37,576 nt of DNA, taken from Pelargonium nanum. Its lineage: Eukaryota; Streptophyta; Magnoliopsida; Geraniales; Geraniaceae. A program made the translations under genes and the position numbers. Positions 21,624 to 32,800 of this stretch are shown here, one piece after another. Each line of letters opens with the position of its first letter. Position 1 is the stretch's first letter. Location of the stretch: contig JAYMTF010000390.1 in the NCBI GenBank assembly GCA_036897485.1, positions 1 through 37,576 on the forward strand, written 5' to 3'. The notes under the pieces were generated by a model that saw nothing but the letters and a program-made list of their open reading frames with translations, did not search any database and was not told the origin of the DNA.

Positions 21624-22078
21624 TGTTCTAATCAGGCGGTTAGATAGTGCGAGATTGGTCGAGTAAGTGTTGAGGTGGAGGGCGGGGCGGTGCTCTTGAC
21701 CCCGGCCTCGTTGAGGCAATGTCTATTCGGGAAGCTCTTTCTTAGATCACGGCACTTGGTTGGGATAATATCATTGTTGAGCCTAATGCGAGCATTGTTA
21801 TTCATGCAATTAAGACCAAAGAGTAGGATTCCAATGCTTTGGGTCTCGTAGAATGCGACATCTTATCAATTTCATCTCGATTTTCTAGTAATGAGTTTGA
21901 GTTCGTTCGTCGATCTGCGTATCAGGCGGCTCATCGTTTAACGAGGTCGTCAGTCTCGGTGACAGATCTGGTAGGGTGGATCGAATTACAAGGTCCGTTA
22001 GATTTATATGATGTGTTAGCTTTGCATTTTTTGAATTACTATAAGTAATCTTCTACTCTAAAAAAATAATGTTCTAAT
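21624..22078 (+). mobile_element. 5'-truncated LINE fragment with RNase H-like (RVT_3) domain
   Basis: TGTTCTAAT flanks the fragment at 21624-21632 and 22070-22078. Inside, one frame reads LVEAMSIREALS, a stop, ITALGWDNIIVEPNASIVIHA, a second stop, then DSNALGLVECDILSISSRF, FEFVRRSAYQAAHRLTRSSV and WIELQGPLDLYDVLALHFLN. This is the pattern of the RNase H-like domain at the end of plant LINE ORF2 ('EAMAIREAL...', 'FVRRxANxAAHxLAR'). It ends at a stop at 22046-22048 and an A-rich tail. Two in-frame stops and heavy truncation make it a dead copy. Whether it is the same family as the fragment at 21101 is uncertain. Confidence 0.75.
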
Positions 22079-22565
22079 TCTATAGTAAAGAGTATTATGC
22101 ATAGATATATTAGACAAGAATGCATGTAATCTCAACCATAATTTATTGACTAAGAATCCAAACCAAGGCACAAAAATAAATGGATCTGAGCGGGCGCCCC
22201 GCGCCCACAAGTTCATTGGGGCGGGTATGACTATAATTGATGAGGTGTCACGGCTGTGATTCTTTTTTCTTTATTAAATATATTTTAAAGTATTTTTTTT
22301 AAAGCATAATACAAAGATTGAAAAAAAGGTAAATAAATTGGTGAAGGTACACACAGAACTGAAGGCAAGACTCGTAGCCAGAAAGAGACTTGTATATTTT
22401 CTCTTCTCTTCTCTTTCGCATACACAAAAAACAATTAAAGTTTTGGTTTTTGTACCTATTTTATTTTCGTTTTCAGTTCCATTGTTTCTCTTCTTGTGTG
22501 TGTGTGTGTCTATCACTCTCTGTCCCGCGAATTCGCTCTTGAAAGCTGGCCTCACTTCCTGCCAG
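22079..22565 (+). promoter_or_regulatory. Promoter and 5' UTR exon of the ELM2-SANT gene
   Basis: A GC-rich patch (GCGGGCGCCCCGCGCCCAC) lies near 22190. Further down is a pyrimidine-rich leader (CTCTTCTCTTCTCTTTC near 22400, a short GT repeat near 22497). A good donor, GCCAG|GTACGC, occurs at 22565/22566. The likely arrangement is transcription start near 22300-22400 and a non-coding first exon ending at 22565. Start site and promoter elements are inferred. Confidence 0.4.
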
Positions 22566-24061
22566 GTACGCTCTATCTCCTTTCTCTCTCTTTTTTTCTT
22601 CATCTTCTTCCTTGTGTTTATGCTTCGCAAATGTATGTGCAAATCACTCCATGACCCTTAACATGGCAGACCCATTTGTCCACCATGTTCTTTGACGTGT
22701 GGGTCTTCACGTTTCTAGCTCTTTCGTGGCCGTATGTCATTGCTGAATCTGCTTCTCACTCATGTTCCTTTCACCGTTTTGGCTCTGGCCCTCGTTTTCT
22801 TGTTGCTCTTTCTCTGTACTAATCTGTGCTGCGCAATGAGTTAATTTCGTTCCGGATCATGGGTGGATTGTGTGGTTCTTGTTAGTGTTTTTGTTTGTTG
22901 TGTTGGGACTGTGAGGTGTTTATCTATGTTTGTTTTCAATGTAGTTCCTTTAAGAGTTTTTGTTTGATTTCTGGGGCTATTTGATAAAAGGGTTTGTCTG
23001 TTTTTTTTGGGTTTTGGACATGGTTGATTAGTTCTTGTGTGAATCATCTGTTGGAATTGATATGGGGTTACTATTCGTGTTCTGGGTTGGTGACCCTTCC
23101 AATGTCTTTTGCTTGATTGGATTGTGTTTATTGGGAAAAAGGGTCTTCTTTGCCTTTCGTTTTGGTGTTTGGTTTGTGGGTTTTAGTGAGTGATGAGTCT
23201 GTGTATGTTTGCTGGCAAAACCGGTATTTATGGATTGAGAGTAGTGTCTAGTGAGAGGAAAAGATTGTTTCTTTTCTTTTTCTGCAACAGATCATATTGG
23301 TTTTTGTTTTGTAGGATTTGTAGGGTGATGAGATATATTGATGTTTGCTCGCCATTGGTGGGTATAGATCATTATGTCTAACTGATCAGGATAAGAGATT
23401 TGATTGCTGTTGGTTTTTCATTTCGGGGTTGTAGTTTTGGTTGATCAACAATTCTATTTGATTGCTTTTCTCTATGGCATAAATTCCTGAGGGCTTTTCT
23501 GTTGCTTGATATCCTACTTGCCTAAGTAGAGTTTTAGCTGAGAGAGAATGTTTATAAATCATCAGTGATACTCTCTTTCATTGTGCTCACATGCTTACAT
23601 ACATGTTTGCATGCGCACATTACGTAACCTGCATTTATGTTGCCATTGTTAGAGCCATCCATTATTTCAACCACATTGATATCTTAATCATCTTCATGAG
23701 GTGATGTTGATATGTAGGAGGAGAATCAGAGATATGGGTACAAAAAAATGTGCAGATAGTGATAAATGTATTTTTGGAATTCCTATTATAGTTTACACAG
23801 AATTAGGGGGTATGCTGCACTTTATAAATTTTCAAGCACGTTACAGTGCTAATTGTTAATAGTTGGAGTGAGCCTTTCTGTATCCAGTTACAAACCATGT
23901 GGTCTATTTGCTGTTTGGTTTTGTATTTTGGTGGTTAATAATTAGTTCAAGTCCTAATACGCCTCGTAAGTTTGTATTTGAGCTCACTTATAATTTATAT
24001 GCTTGTTTTCCTGTCTGTCATTATTGAGATATGACTCATGCATCTTCGTATTGTATGGCAG
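22566..24061 (+). other. Probable 5' UTR intron of the ELM2-SANT gene
   Basis: The ~1.5 kb stretch is T-rich and has no conserved open frame. It begins GTACGC and ends TATGGCAG at 24061, directly before the ATG. Long leader introns are common in plant housekeeping genes and often raise expression. The upstream ATG at 24038, in frame with the protein, would be removed with the intron. Transcript evidence is lacking. Confidence 0.5.
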
Positions 24062-27000
24062 ATGGAGACGGTGAAAGTTGACTATGATGACAATTCCACC
24101 CCTGAAGCATCTCTGAAGCAGTTGGATTCCATAGGTTCAGTCGAGATAAGTGATATATGTGGAGATCCGCAGATGGAACCCCGAGTGGGTGATCAGTATC
24201 AAGTGGAAATTCCTCCCATGATAACTGAAGCTGAGCGACTTCAGCTCCTAATGAACCCTTTTGATTCAGAAGCAATGGTTGGTGTTTCCCATTTGTTTCT
24301 TATTGGTTTACCCATCCCAATGGCATGGATCTGCGAGGAAATGAATGGCAATAAAGATGAAAGGCAGGGATTGCCATGCAATTCTAGTGCTGAGGTTGGT
24401 GCAAATAGGTCTGTTGGATCTGGAAACGGCAAAGTGGGTCATGTTATTGATTTGAAAAGAAAAAGTTCAAAACTCAAACTCGAACCTTTTACCACAAATT
24501 TGGACCAAGAGATAGAATCAATACCAGTAAACCTTGAACCCAAGGTGGAAGAGAATTCCAGCTTAGATCAGGTGGATAAAGTCATAAGTTGTTTTCCGGT
24601 TCCTGGATCACTTGGTGGAGGCCCTTGGAGTGATGCTGATGTGAGCAGTTTTCTTCTTGGTTTATATATATATGGGAAAAACTTTGTTCGGGTTATGAGA
24701 TTCATGGAGAACAAAGAAATGGGGGAGATACTGTCATTCTACTATGGGAAATTTTACAAGTCTGATGGATACCGTAGATGGTCAAGTTCCAGAAATACAA
24801 GAAGTAGAAAATGTGTTAATGGGCATAAAATTTTTGCAGGATGGAGGCAACAGGAACTCATATCTCGTTTGCTTCCCCATGTCATAGAGGAATCTCAAAC
24901 GACTTTGGTGGAGGTAATATATTATTTCTGCTATTAACGTACAATATTCTTTTTTCTAGTTGCAGAATCGTGTTATCAATGATAATTTGAAACATATATG
25001 CTTAATTAGCTACCATCATTTTTCAACAAGAGAGATTAAATTCATGTAGTTTTACCATCGTAAACTTCTTGACTTTTTGTATGATCAGTGATAGCTATGT
25101 ATGCATAAAGATTTGCACTTCAAAATAATTATGTCCTAGCTTTCTGCTGTAAGTTTCTCTATGTTACAAGAAAAAATAAGCTCCTGGTAAAGGAGGTCAT
25201 TGATGTTATATGATGTTGCATGTTTGTAGGAATCATCCTTATGAGATTGAACTGTTATGTCCCTATGCCATCTATCTCCACTAGCATCTCAATGTTATTC
25301 AAACTGATTCTGAGATCTAACACACAATGTAGTTGAAAATCTATTTGCTATGTGATGTACTCATCTTTATCAAATGGTGATAAGCATCAAGAGATGATAT
25401 GCTAGGTGGCTGGTTATAAAGCAGCATGTGCCCATCACTGAAAAATTACTTTCTATCGGGGCAGCTGTCTTGACTTTTTGTTAGTAAAAAATAATAATTT
25501 AAGGATCTTGTCTCAAAATAAGATTGAACATTGTTATAACAGTGATCAATCAAAATTTACATTGTTTTTGTGGTGTTGTATGATCTATAACTTTAAGCAG
25601 GAAAATGCTGAAATGAGATCAGTGCAATAACTAATAACCATGAGAAGCTCATAACGAGGGTGAGCGTTGAGCAACGGTAAGGTTGTTGTCTTGTGACCTT
25701 GAGGTCGTGGATTCGAGTGAGGTAAACAACCTCTTTGCAGAAGCAGAGAGAAGGTTGCATACATAAATGACCCTCCCCAGAGGCCCAGACCCCACAACGG
25801 TGGGAGCCTCGTGCACTGGGCTGCCCTTTTTTCCATACAAAGCTCATAATATAGTTGCTGTAAGAACAGTGCTTAAGTCCAAAGTGCTAAAAGTGACACA
25901 GGCCACTGTTATTCAAGAATGGTACATGTCAATTTTACTCGACTAGAAGAAACAAAACAGTTTGATTTGGATACAAGTGATGTGTAAATGAATGGATTAA
26001 ACATCACTATCTATTCACAAAAACTTGTTTTTCATGTGTTTAACTAAGAACTCCTGTGTCTTCCACATTATATTTTGCCAATGTTTTGTTATCAGGTCTC
26101 AAAGGCATTCGCAGAAGGAAAAACTTCATTAGATGAGTACATCTCCTATATCAAATCTGCTGTTGGTATTCATGTTCTTGTAGAAGCTGTTGGTATTGGT
26201 AAGGGGAAAGAAGATCTCACAAGCCTTGCTGCAGACTCTGTGAAGACTAAGCAACATTTCCCTGTTTGTCCCAAAATACCAACTGGGCAAGCTTGTTCCT
26301 CTCTTACACCCAGTGACATAATCAAGTTCTTAACTGGCGGCTTCCGGTTAAGCAAAGCTCGATGTAATGATATCTTCTGGGAAGCTGTTTGGCCCCGTTT
26401 GCTAGCAAGAGGGTGGCATTCTGAGCAGCCTAAGAACCGGGGTTGTCCCACCTCCAAAAATTATTTGGTTTTTCTAATGCCTGGTGTTCAGAAGTTCTCA
26501 AGAAGGAAGCTTGTGAAAGGAATTCAGTACTTCGACTCAGTTACTGATGTTTTGGGCAAAGTGGCATCAGAACCTAAACTTCTTGAACTGGAAGCAGAAG
26601 AAACTAGAGCCAGTTGCCGCAGTGGGGAAGAAAATGCGGAGCAGGATGATCTGTCAGATGACCAACGCCATCGTTATCTTAAACCTCAAGTTTCTACGTG
26701 TAATGTAAACCATATGAAGTTCACAGTTGTAGATACCAGTTTGGCCCATGAAGGAAAATCATTGAAAATCAGAGAACTGAGACCTTTGCCTGTTGAATTC
26801 AAAAGGGCTTCAAAAAATGAGGGGCGTTACTCTGACGACTCAGAAGAAGAGAGTGACCCTGATGCTGGTGATAGGCCATCGTATGGTGAAAATAAACTTG
26901 TAATTTCCAAACACGGTAAGGGTATATCTAATGGGGGTCCAGATGGTATGAAGTTCACTGTTGTAGATACCACTTTGGTCCGTGGAGGAAAGTCATCTAA

Positions 27001-28342
27001 GTTAGGAGTACGGAGATATTCATCAATTGGCTTTACTTCTGAGTTGGTCAGTCTTCAAAGAGAAAATTTGGGCGGCTCTTTAAATAGGCATGAGCAAGAC
27101 GTGGCTATCGTGGCATTGAATGGTAAAAAGAATATAATCAATGCTCAGAACAGGAAAGATATATTTGATAATGGTGCCCGACTCCATAAGTTCTCTGTTG
27201 TTGATACTAGTGTGGTTCGTGAGGGTAGATCGTCTAATATAGCTGAACTAAGATATTTACCACTGGATTTGACTTCTGAATTAACTAGTAAGAGAGAAAG
27301 TGTAGGGAACAACTCCTCTGAGGATTCACTGGGTGAGCACGATTCAGATACTGCTGACATACCGTTGGATTGTGAGAAAAGTTTGAAAAATGCAAATCAA
27401 AGTGAGTGTTTATCTGATGGGAGTGATTCAAATCAAAATGCAAAGTTTGATGACTCAGGCGAAGGAAACGAAATGGACTGCCTTCAAAATCAGAAGACAT
27501 TTGCTGAAAAGCAGCCAAAGGCAATAAAATTCCATTTTAGTCGGAGACCAAAGTCTGGTAATTCCAGTTCTTTAGCTCTTCCAACTAAACGACGGAGGTT
27601 AACTGCTTGTGTAAAAGCGGAGACAAGTCGCATTGCTAAAATTTTCTCAGTAGGTTCCGAGTCAAAAGAACTGGAATCATGTTGTGCATCAGAGTCCCAT
27701 GATGCAAGCAATAATGACCGTTCTCAAGTGGTTCCCTCAGAAAAGTTATCAGTTAGCTGTTTAGCTGAAGATTGTATGGAGGAGGAAAGGAGTAGAGGCA
27801 TTGTCAGTAGTAACTGTGACTCATTTCCAAAGACTAGTGAGAAAGTGCAACCCCAGGCATTGATTGACCTAAACCTACCCCAGTTTCCACAAGATCCAGT
27901 GATTTATGATTCAATTAGGATGGAGATGGAAAGCAGCCATGGGGATCCAAATGCAAATGAACTATGTTCCGTGTCTAATACAGAAGAGCTTGTTGACGAT
28001 CAAAGGGCGTCGGGAATCGGGATTGGTCTAGGTGCTGTGGAACAGGCTAATCTGAATCCAAGGAGGCAGAGTACAAGAAACCGGCCTTTGACTGCAAAAG
28101 CATTGGAAGCGCTTGCAAATGGGTACTTAAACATGAATAACAGGCGAAAAAGATCAGAAGCTAGATCGCAGGATAATCTGTTCACAAGTCCTTCTCGAAG
28201 AGCTCGGAGCCGAATGAGAGTAGCTTCACATTATGGCAGCACGAGTACCGGATCTGTGGATGTAAAGGAAGAAAAAGAAGAAAAGGGAGGTGATGAACTC
28301 TACGAATGCAGCTTGCATTCTAGAGCAGTTGATCTGGTTTAA
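24062..28342 (+). CDS. ELM2-SANT chromatin-associated protein (At1g09050/At2g47820-like), 1032 aa
   Basis: Coding exons 24062-24913 and 26096-28342 give 284 + 748 residues. Residues 41-51 (RVGDQYQVEIP) match the core of an ELM2 motif. Residues about 188-240 (PWSDADVSSFLLGLYIYGKN ... GEILSFYYGKFYK) form a SANT domain. ELM2-SANT pairs typically bind histone deacetylase complexes in CoREST, MTA and RERE proteins. The plant relatives are annotated 'arginine-glutamic acid dipeptide repeat protein'. A conserved block around residues 285-440 includes LTPSDIIKFLTGGFRLSKAR and NYLVFLMPGVQKFSRRKLVKG. The rest is polar and low-complexity, with three tandem ~79-residue repeats starting at residues 491, 569 and 648, a basic cluster KRRR at 782-785, DLNLP at 875-879, and basic C-terminal patches. 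Nuclear location and a repressive role are inferred. The ATG lies exactly at the acceptor of a leader intron. The coding intron holds a SINE. Confidence 0.88.
25645..25849 (+). mobile_element. Au-type SINE in the ELM2-SANT intron
   Basis: AAGCTCATAA flanks the element at 25645-25654 and 25840-25849. The insert is tRNA-derived, with an A-box-like TGAGCAACGGTA near 25667 and a B-box-like GGATTCGAGTG at 25709-25719. The 3' part has the sequence typical of the plant Au SINE family (TGACCCTCCCCAGA, CCCAGACCCCAC, GGTGGGAGCCTCGTGCACTG) and ends in GGGCTGCCC plus a T run, which is how Au SINEs end. About 185 bp is close to full length. It is in the same orientation as the gene and about 250 bp before exon 2. 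Confidence 0.88.
26714..27418 (+). repeat. Three tandem ~79-codon repeats within the ELM2-SANT exon
   Basis: Repeat starts are at 26714, 26948 and 27185, spaced 234 and 237 bp. Each begins with a close version of KFTVVDTSLVREGKSSKI: MKFTVVDTSLAHEGKSLKI, MKFTVVDTTLVRGGKSSKL and HKFSVVDTSVVREGRSSNI. Each is followed by an ELR.LP-like strand. Units 1 and 3 also share an acidic serine-rich tail (DDSEEESDPDAGD; SSEDSLGEHDSDTAD). The first ~30 residues are the best conserved part, which hints at a short binding motif present in three copies. The end of unit 3 is approximate. Confidence 0.8.
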
Positions 28343-28956
28343 ATAACTCTTTAGAACCATTTTAAACTCTTTGCTAAGTACAAAGATCTGAATGCATTTG
28401 CCGCCATGCTACTGCTAATCAAGGAGGTGCCTCAATGGGAGTAACGGGTTGTTTATACAATTATACATGTAATCCTTATACAGCTTACAGCCAGTTGGTA
28501 ATGCGCATTACTCTGTCTTAAAACCCATTTATTCCAAAAATGTGAATTTCTTTTGTGTTTGTTTTATCGTAGTTTGGACATGTCATACATTGGATACTTG
28601 GTGTAGGAAGTTAAAGGTACATTGGTGCTTGGGCAAAGTGTTGTAGTTGGTACAGGCTGCTTAATTACATGAAATGAATATGAATTCTTGAATATGTCCT
28701 CGTGAGGTTGTGATGGATGTTTTACATATGATGTAGTTTGTTTCCTTGAACTTTCATGGATTTCATGAAGCACATCATCTTGATTCTTGATGGCTTTTTC
28801 AAGCATGCATATCATGTGCTCCTACCTACCAAAACTCACTTTGTTTGGCTTCCCATTGATTAGAGGGGCAATTTTGGTGGTAACCTAACAAACAACACTG
28901 GACAAGTATACAAGTGGAATGCTTGTCTCCAAGTTTTGCCTTTTTGAGTTCTAACT
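28343..28956 (+). other. 3' UTR and flank of the ELM2-SANT gene
   Basis: The sequence after the stop codon is T-rich and has no coding frame with features. It contains TGTTTATACAATTATACATGTAATCC near 28450, typical of plant near-upstream and polyadenylation regions, though no precise cleavage site can be set. Confidence 0.4.
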
Positions 28957-29086
28957 TACATTTTTTGCTTCATAACATCCATCAATGGGATAAGTGGCTT
29001 AAGACGTTTGCTTCTCTTGAGAGGTTCGAGCCTCGGTTGTTACGCGTGCTGATAAAAAATAAATGAAAAATACATTTTTGCTTCAT
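28957..29086 (+). mobile_element. Short tRNA-derived SINE (~97 bp) with 16-17 bp target duplication
   Basis: TACATTTTTTGCTTCAT at 28957-28973 and TACATTTTTGCTTCAT at 29071-29086 flank a 97-bp insert. The insert has an A-box-like TGGCTTAAGACG at 28995-29006, a good B box GGTTCGAGCC at 29023-29032, and an A-rich end (GATAAAAAATAAATGAAAAA). The A and B boxes are closer together than in a normal tRNA, so part of the tRNA-like head has been lost. Promoter boxes, A-tail and duplication together support a SINE; the family is not identified. Confidence 0.72.
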
Positions 29087-29132
29087 CTTTTTGGACAATA
29101 TTATCAACTCATTGATTTAGAAAGGGGTAGCT

Positions 29133-29186
29133 AGGTTAGTGCTCAAATACGCTTGCTTATCCAAAAAAAAAAGGTTAGTGCTCAAA
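29133..29186 (+). mobile_element. Micro-retroinsertion: 24-bp poly(A)-ended insert with 15-bp duplication
   Basis: AGGTTAGTGCTCAAA occurs at 29133-29147 and 29172-29186. Between them is TACGCTTGCTTATCC followed by an A run. The TTATC-like junction before the tail resembles the two insertions at 1767-1814 and 17187-17230 read on the minus strand. It lies under 50 bp from the SINE at 28957-29086, so two retroposition events hit nearly the same spot. Confidence 0.7.
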
Positions 29187-29802
29187 CCCTAATGGTTCTA
29201 TGACCTATCCTCTGACTATGGTAACCCTAAGTCAATTTATTTAATGGTTCTACATAAACAGCTTTGCGTATGTTTTATCATAACAATAGTAGGTCAATCA
29301 ACAAGTTACTTAGTATGTCGACCATCTTCAAGATTTAAAGGTCGGTCATCTACCATTTCTCCTTATATTATGACAGTCAAATGGGTTTTGTTTTTATTGG
29401 TACGAGCCAATCATATTTTACTAAACAATTTACGTTTTCAAATATTCATGTCATTGGAAATTCACGCATATCAAATATTTTCCCTCCAAAAAAATAAGAA
29501 AACCTGTCTGTTGGCAATTGATACTAAGCAAAAATGAAACATGGAATGCAGGAGCTGATAACGACTCTGGCGTAACACATTTCTATTATAAATCATATTA
29601 CAAGTTCTACAATGTTTTCCATGGAACATGAGCCAATGCCTATAACCACTTAACCAACCAGATAGCTGGAAATCTATATATTCCAAGGAAAATTACATAC
29701 AGATGATACATTTATACATTAAATTTCCTCAGGTATCACCACAGCAGCTCAAAAATTCAATTCTTTTCCTATATAGATTATAGTTACTGTACACCCACCA
29801 CC
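29187..29802 (-). other. Intergenic region and 3' flank of the JmjC gene
   Basis: The two large genes converge here. The part next to 29802 should be the 3' UTR of the minus-strand JmjC gene. The open frames at 29244-29537 (plus) and 29471-29686 (minus) show no domain features. Confidence 0.4.
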
Positions 29803-32800
29803 TCAAGCACAAGCTGTCTGTCTTCGTTTATCCATCTTCTCCAAATTGTCAGATACCATTGCAGTCAAATTAGGATCTTCAAACCCTAGCTCTGCACCAA
29901 GCCTGCCATTGCCATAGAAATAATCAGTGTTAAGTTCTTTCAATTATATATTTCAAAACAAAGGACAAGAATGTTGAAGTCATAAAATTAGCGCAAATAT
30001 TTAGATAGGTGAGACTCATATTGTATGGCTTACTTTGGATCAAGCACCAACTTCTGAACTTCTTTAATAGCTGAACTTGCTGCATAGAGCGATATCTTTC
30101 CAACCTGCAACCACATACTGCTACAATGTTGAGAAACTTCGCTAAGATAAATGGGCCAAACAAGTTTCGATCAAACAATATGAAAAAAAAGGCACTGAAC
30201 AAGTCGTGCAAAAATACACTTTTCCTGACCTCCACAACTTGAAGTTTTGTTTCGTGGTCGTTTGGAAGACAGCGAATTTCTTCCGCTAATCTTACAGCCT
30301 CTCCCATGCTTTCAGGAGATAAGAAATCAAGTCCCAACTGAACATTGGACTGGAAAATTACAAAAATAGAACCAATAAATCAATATGATACCGAGAATAC
30401 AACAGAAATTGAGACTAACCGCATGAAGAGCATGAACACATCTAGTTTTAATGAATATAACTTCTAAGTCAGCAAGACCTACAAAGGGTCATCAGCTTAA
30501 CTGATAGAGGCTGTTTTTGTCCAACGACAACACTTTGTAGAGAGAACCAAATGGGACACTTCATGTGGATAAAGGAACTCTTCTAGTGTCCAAATACTGA
30601 TTTCGTATGAAGTGTCTCCATGAGAGATGGAGGTTCATGTGATTACTTCTGTAGGTTTGAAACAACCAAAACCTCAGCACCATCTTACAAAGAGGCTTGA
30701 AAATGAGAGCATGGACAGGTAAACAATATGAAACAACATGCACCTCAAGCCATACAGCCAGCATTTCTCATGTAGCAATTAAGTAATATCCTTCTATGCA
30801 GTAACCAGCAATAAATATTTATTCCCAACAAGAAAATTTAACTCCAATACATCAAAGTTCCTAATTACTTCCGATTTGACATGCATATTTTCTAACTTCT
30901 ATGAAAACAAGAAACCCTTGACCATAGATTCTAAAGTTTTGATACTCGAGATATACTGTATTTGATAACGCCATATATGAGTTAGAACGTGCAATATTAA
31001 TAATGTATCTCGGACTCACCAGAGCCACAATAGACAAATCCAAATATTGAAGGTCACTGATCTCAGTGAACTCACCTGAAGATTCCTTACTTGGAAAGGG
31101 CATCCAGCAGGAAGAAATACAGCTTGCCCCAAAGTTTGTTCGAATGACCATGGCTCTACTCCTGAGGGGGAAAAAAAAACTATTTGTAACACAACTGTTA
31201 TTGAGGAAGTATCTGATTCAACATCTACGACCATGCCTTTCTATCAAGAAACAAGTCGAGGACTGAATTTTATTGGCAAGAAATATGTGGTGTTTGGCAA
31301 ATTGTTTAGCCAACATGATTCTCCAAATTTAGGAAAAAATAATTGTAAGGAATCAAATTTTCAGGCACAAAACAGCACATAAGCAAAGATGACCTCACTG
31401 AATGACTTCATCTGGCCGAGGGATATTTTCAATGTCAATGCAACATTTTCAGTCAAACATGATATGTGTGTATGTGGCAGAGAGGGCATAGTTTTGGCAA
31501 TATAATCAACGAAGTGTAATACTATCACATTAGCAGTCCTACTAGGAAACGCCATCGATGAACAGTAGTGTTAAATAGAGTAGCACATATTTTTTAAATG
31601 TACTACTCAAGTCAGAAGGACAAATTACCATGTCCTGCTAGCCTCACTTTTTTTTTTTTTGTCCTGCTAGCCTCACTTTAATACAAGGAAAATAATTGCT
31701 ACTTGTCCTTACCAAACTCTTCCTTCAGTTTTTTCATGTGATCCCTATTAAGGAATACTGCTTCCTCACAAAGAGACTGAGTCACCTGATATCCAAATAG
31801 CACAATCATTACAAAACCACAATTAGCTAAGACAACAAAAATATAAATACTTGCATAAAGCAGATAACTTACAGAATCAATTATGATATCATCAGGCTTG
31901 CCAAACTCCTTCCAGTGCATTCTCATATACTCAATAAGCTTTGGAGCATCCTGCCGACGAAAGACATCCCAAAGAACTCCAGGTTGATTCTTTTCAGGGA
32001 TATTTCCATCATTTATATCTGACTGTCCACAATTGTCGGTCATTTCTTCAGCAGCTGTGTTTTCAATTTCCTGGTCCTCCAGGTTCTCGTCTTTGTTAAC
32101 ATCCAACCTTTCCTCACTTGCATTCTGCATGTTCAGTTCATCAAGTGGTAATTCAGGCAACCTCCTCTCTTCTATATTAGTTTGTGAATCCCCAAGTGAC
32201 TCTTTCACCTCAGATTCACTCAAAGGTGTTTCTATTTTCTCATTTATTGTCTTCTGCAAACCTTTAAGCTTAACTTCACATGTATGCACCAATAGGTATA
32301 CCTGATACATTAATAAAATCAGTCCAGGTTATTTCATCACCTTCTAGGTCTCTTGACATCAGACATCACAAAGGGGTTAGGGGTAAATGCATACAGCATT
32401 ACAGCTAAGGACAACTGCTATAATGCAATAAGGTAACCGAGTCCAGATAAGCATAACAATCTGACCTTTGAGTTAACAGAGTTCATAAACCTCAGAAATC
32501 ATGAGGTAAGAGTTGAAAATGGAATTATTTACAAAACCAAAAGATGATTCCAAAATTTGGCTCTAGAAATTTTAAGGAAAATGCAGACGAACTCAACATT
32601 TAAATAATAAACAAAAAAATCAGTCCAAAAAGCTGAATCAACAAGTATGTACCAACGAGAAAGGAAAACAAATAATTTACCATGTCACGCATATTGCAAT
32701 GTAGATTGGTGACTGAATCACCTCTACCAAGTTCCTCAAAGATTCCATAAGAAATTAAAATCTTAGGTCCTACATCATTCTGCAAGGAATAATGCGGCAA

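Noticed and set aside
22274..22661. Open frames on both strands around the ELM2-SANT leader
   Set aside because: Pyrimidine-rich 5' UTR and intron start give long frames on both strands; no protein features.
25585..25847. Three overlapping minus-strand open frames
   Set aside because: They are translations of the Au-type SINE in reverse.
26170..28185. Minus-strand open frames opposite the ELM2-SANT exon
   Set aside because: Shadows of a strongly supported coding exon.
32033..32305. Plus-strand 90-codon open frame
   Set aside because: Shadow of the acidic insert in exon 8 of the JmjC gene.
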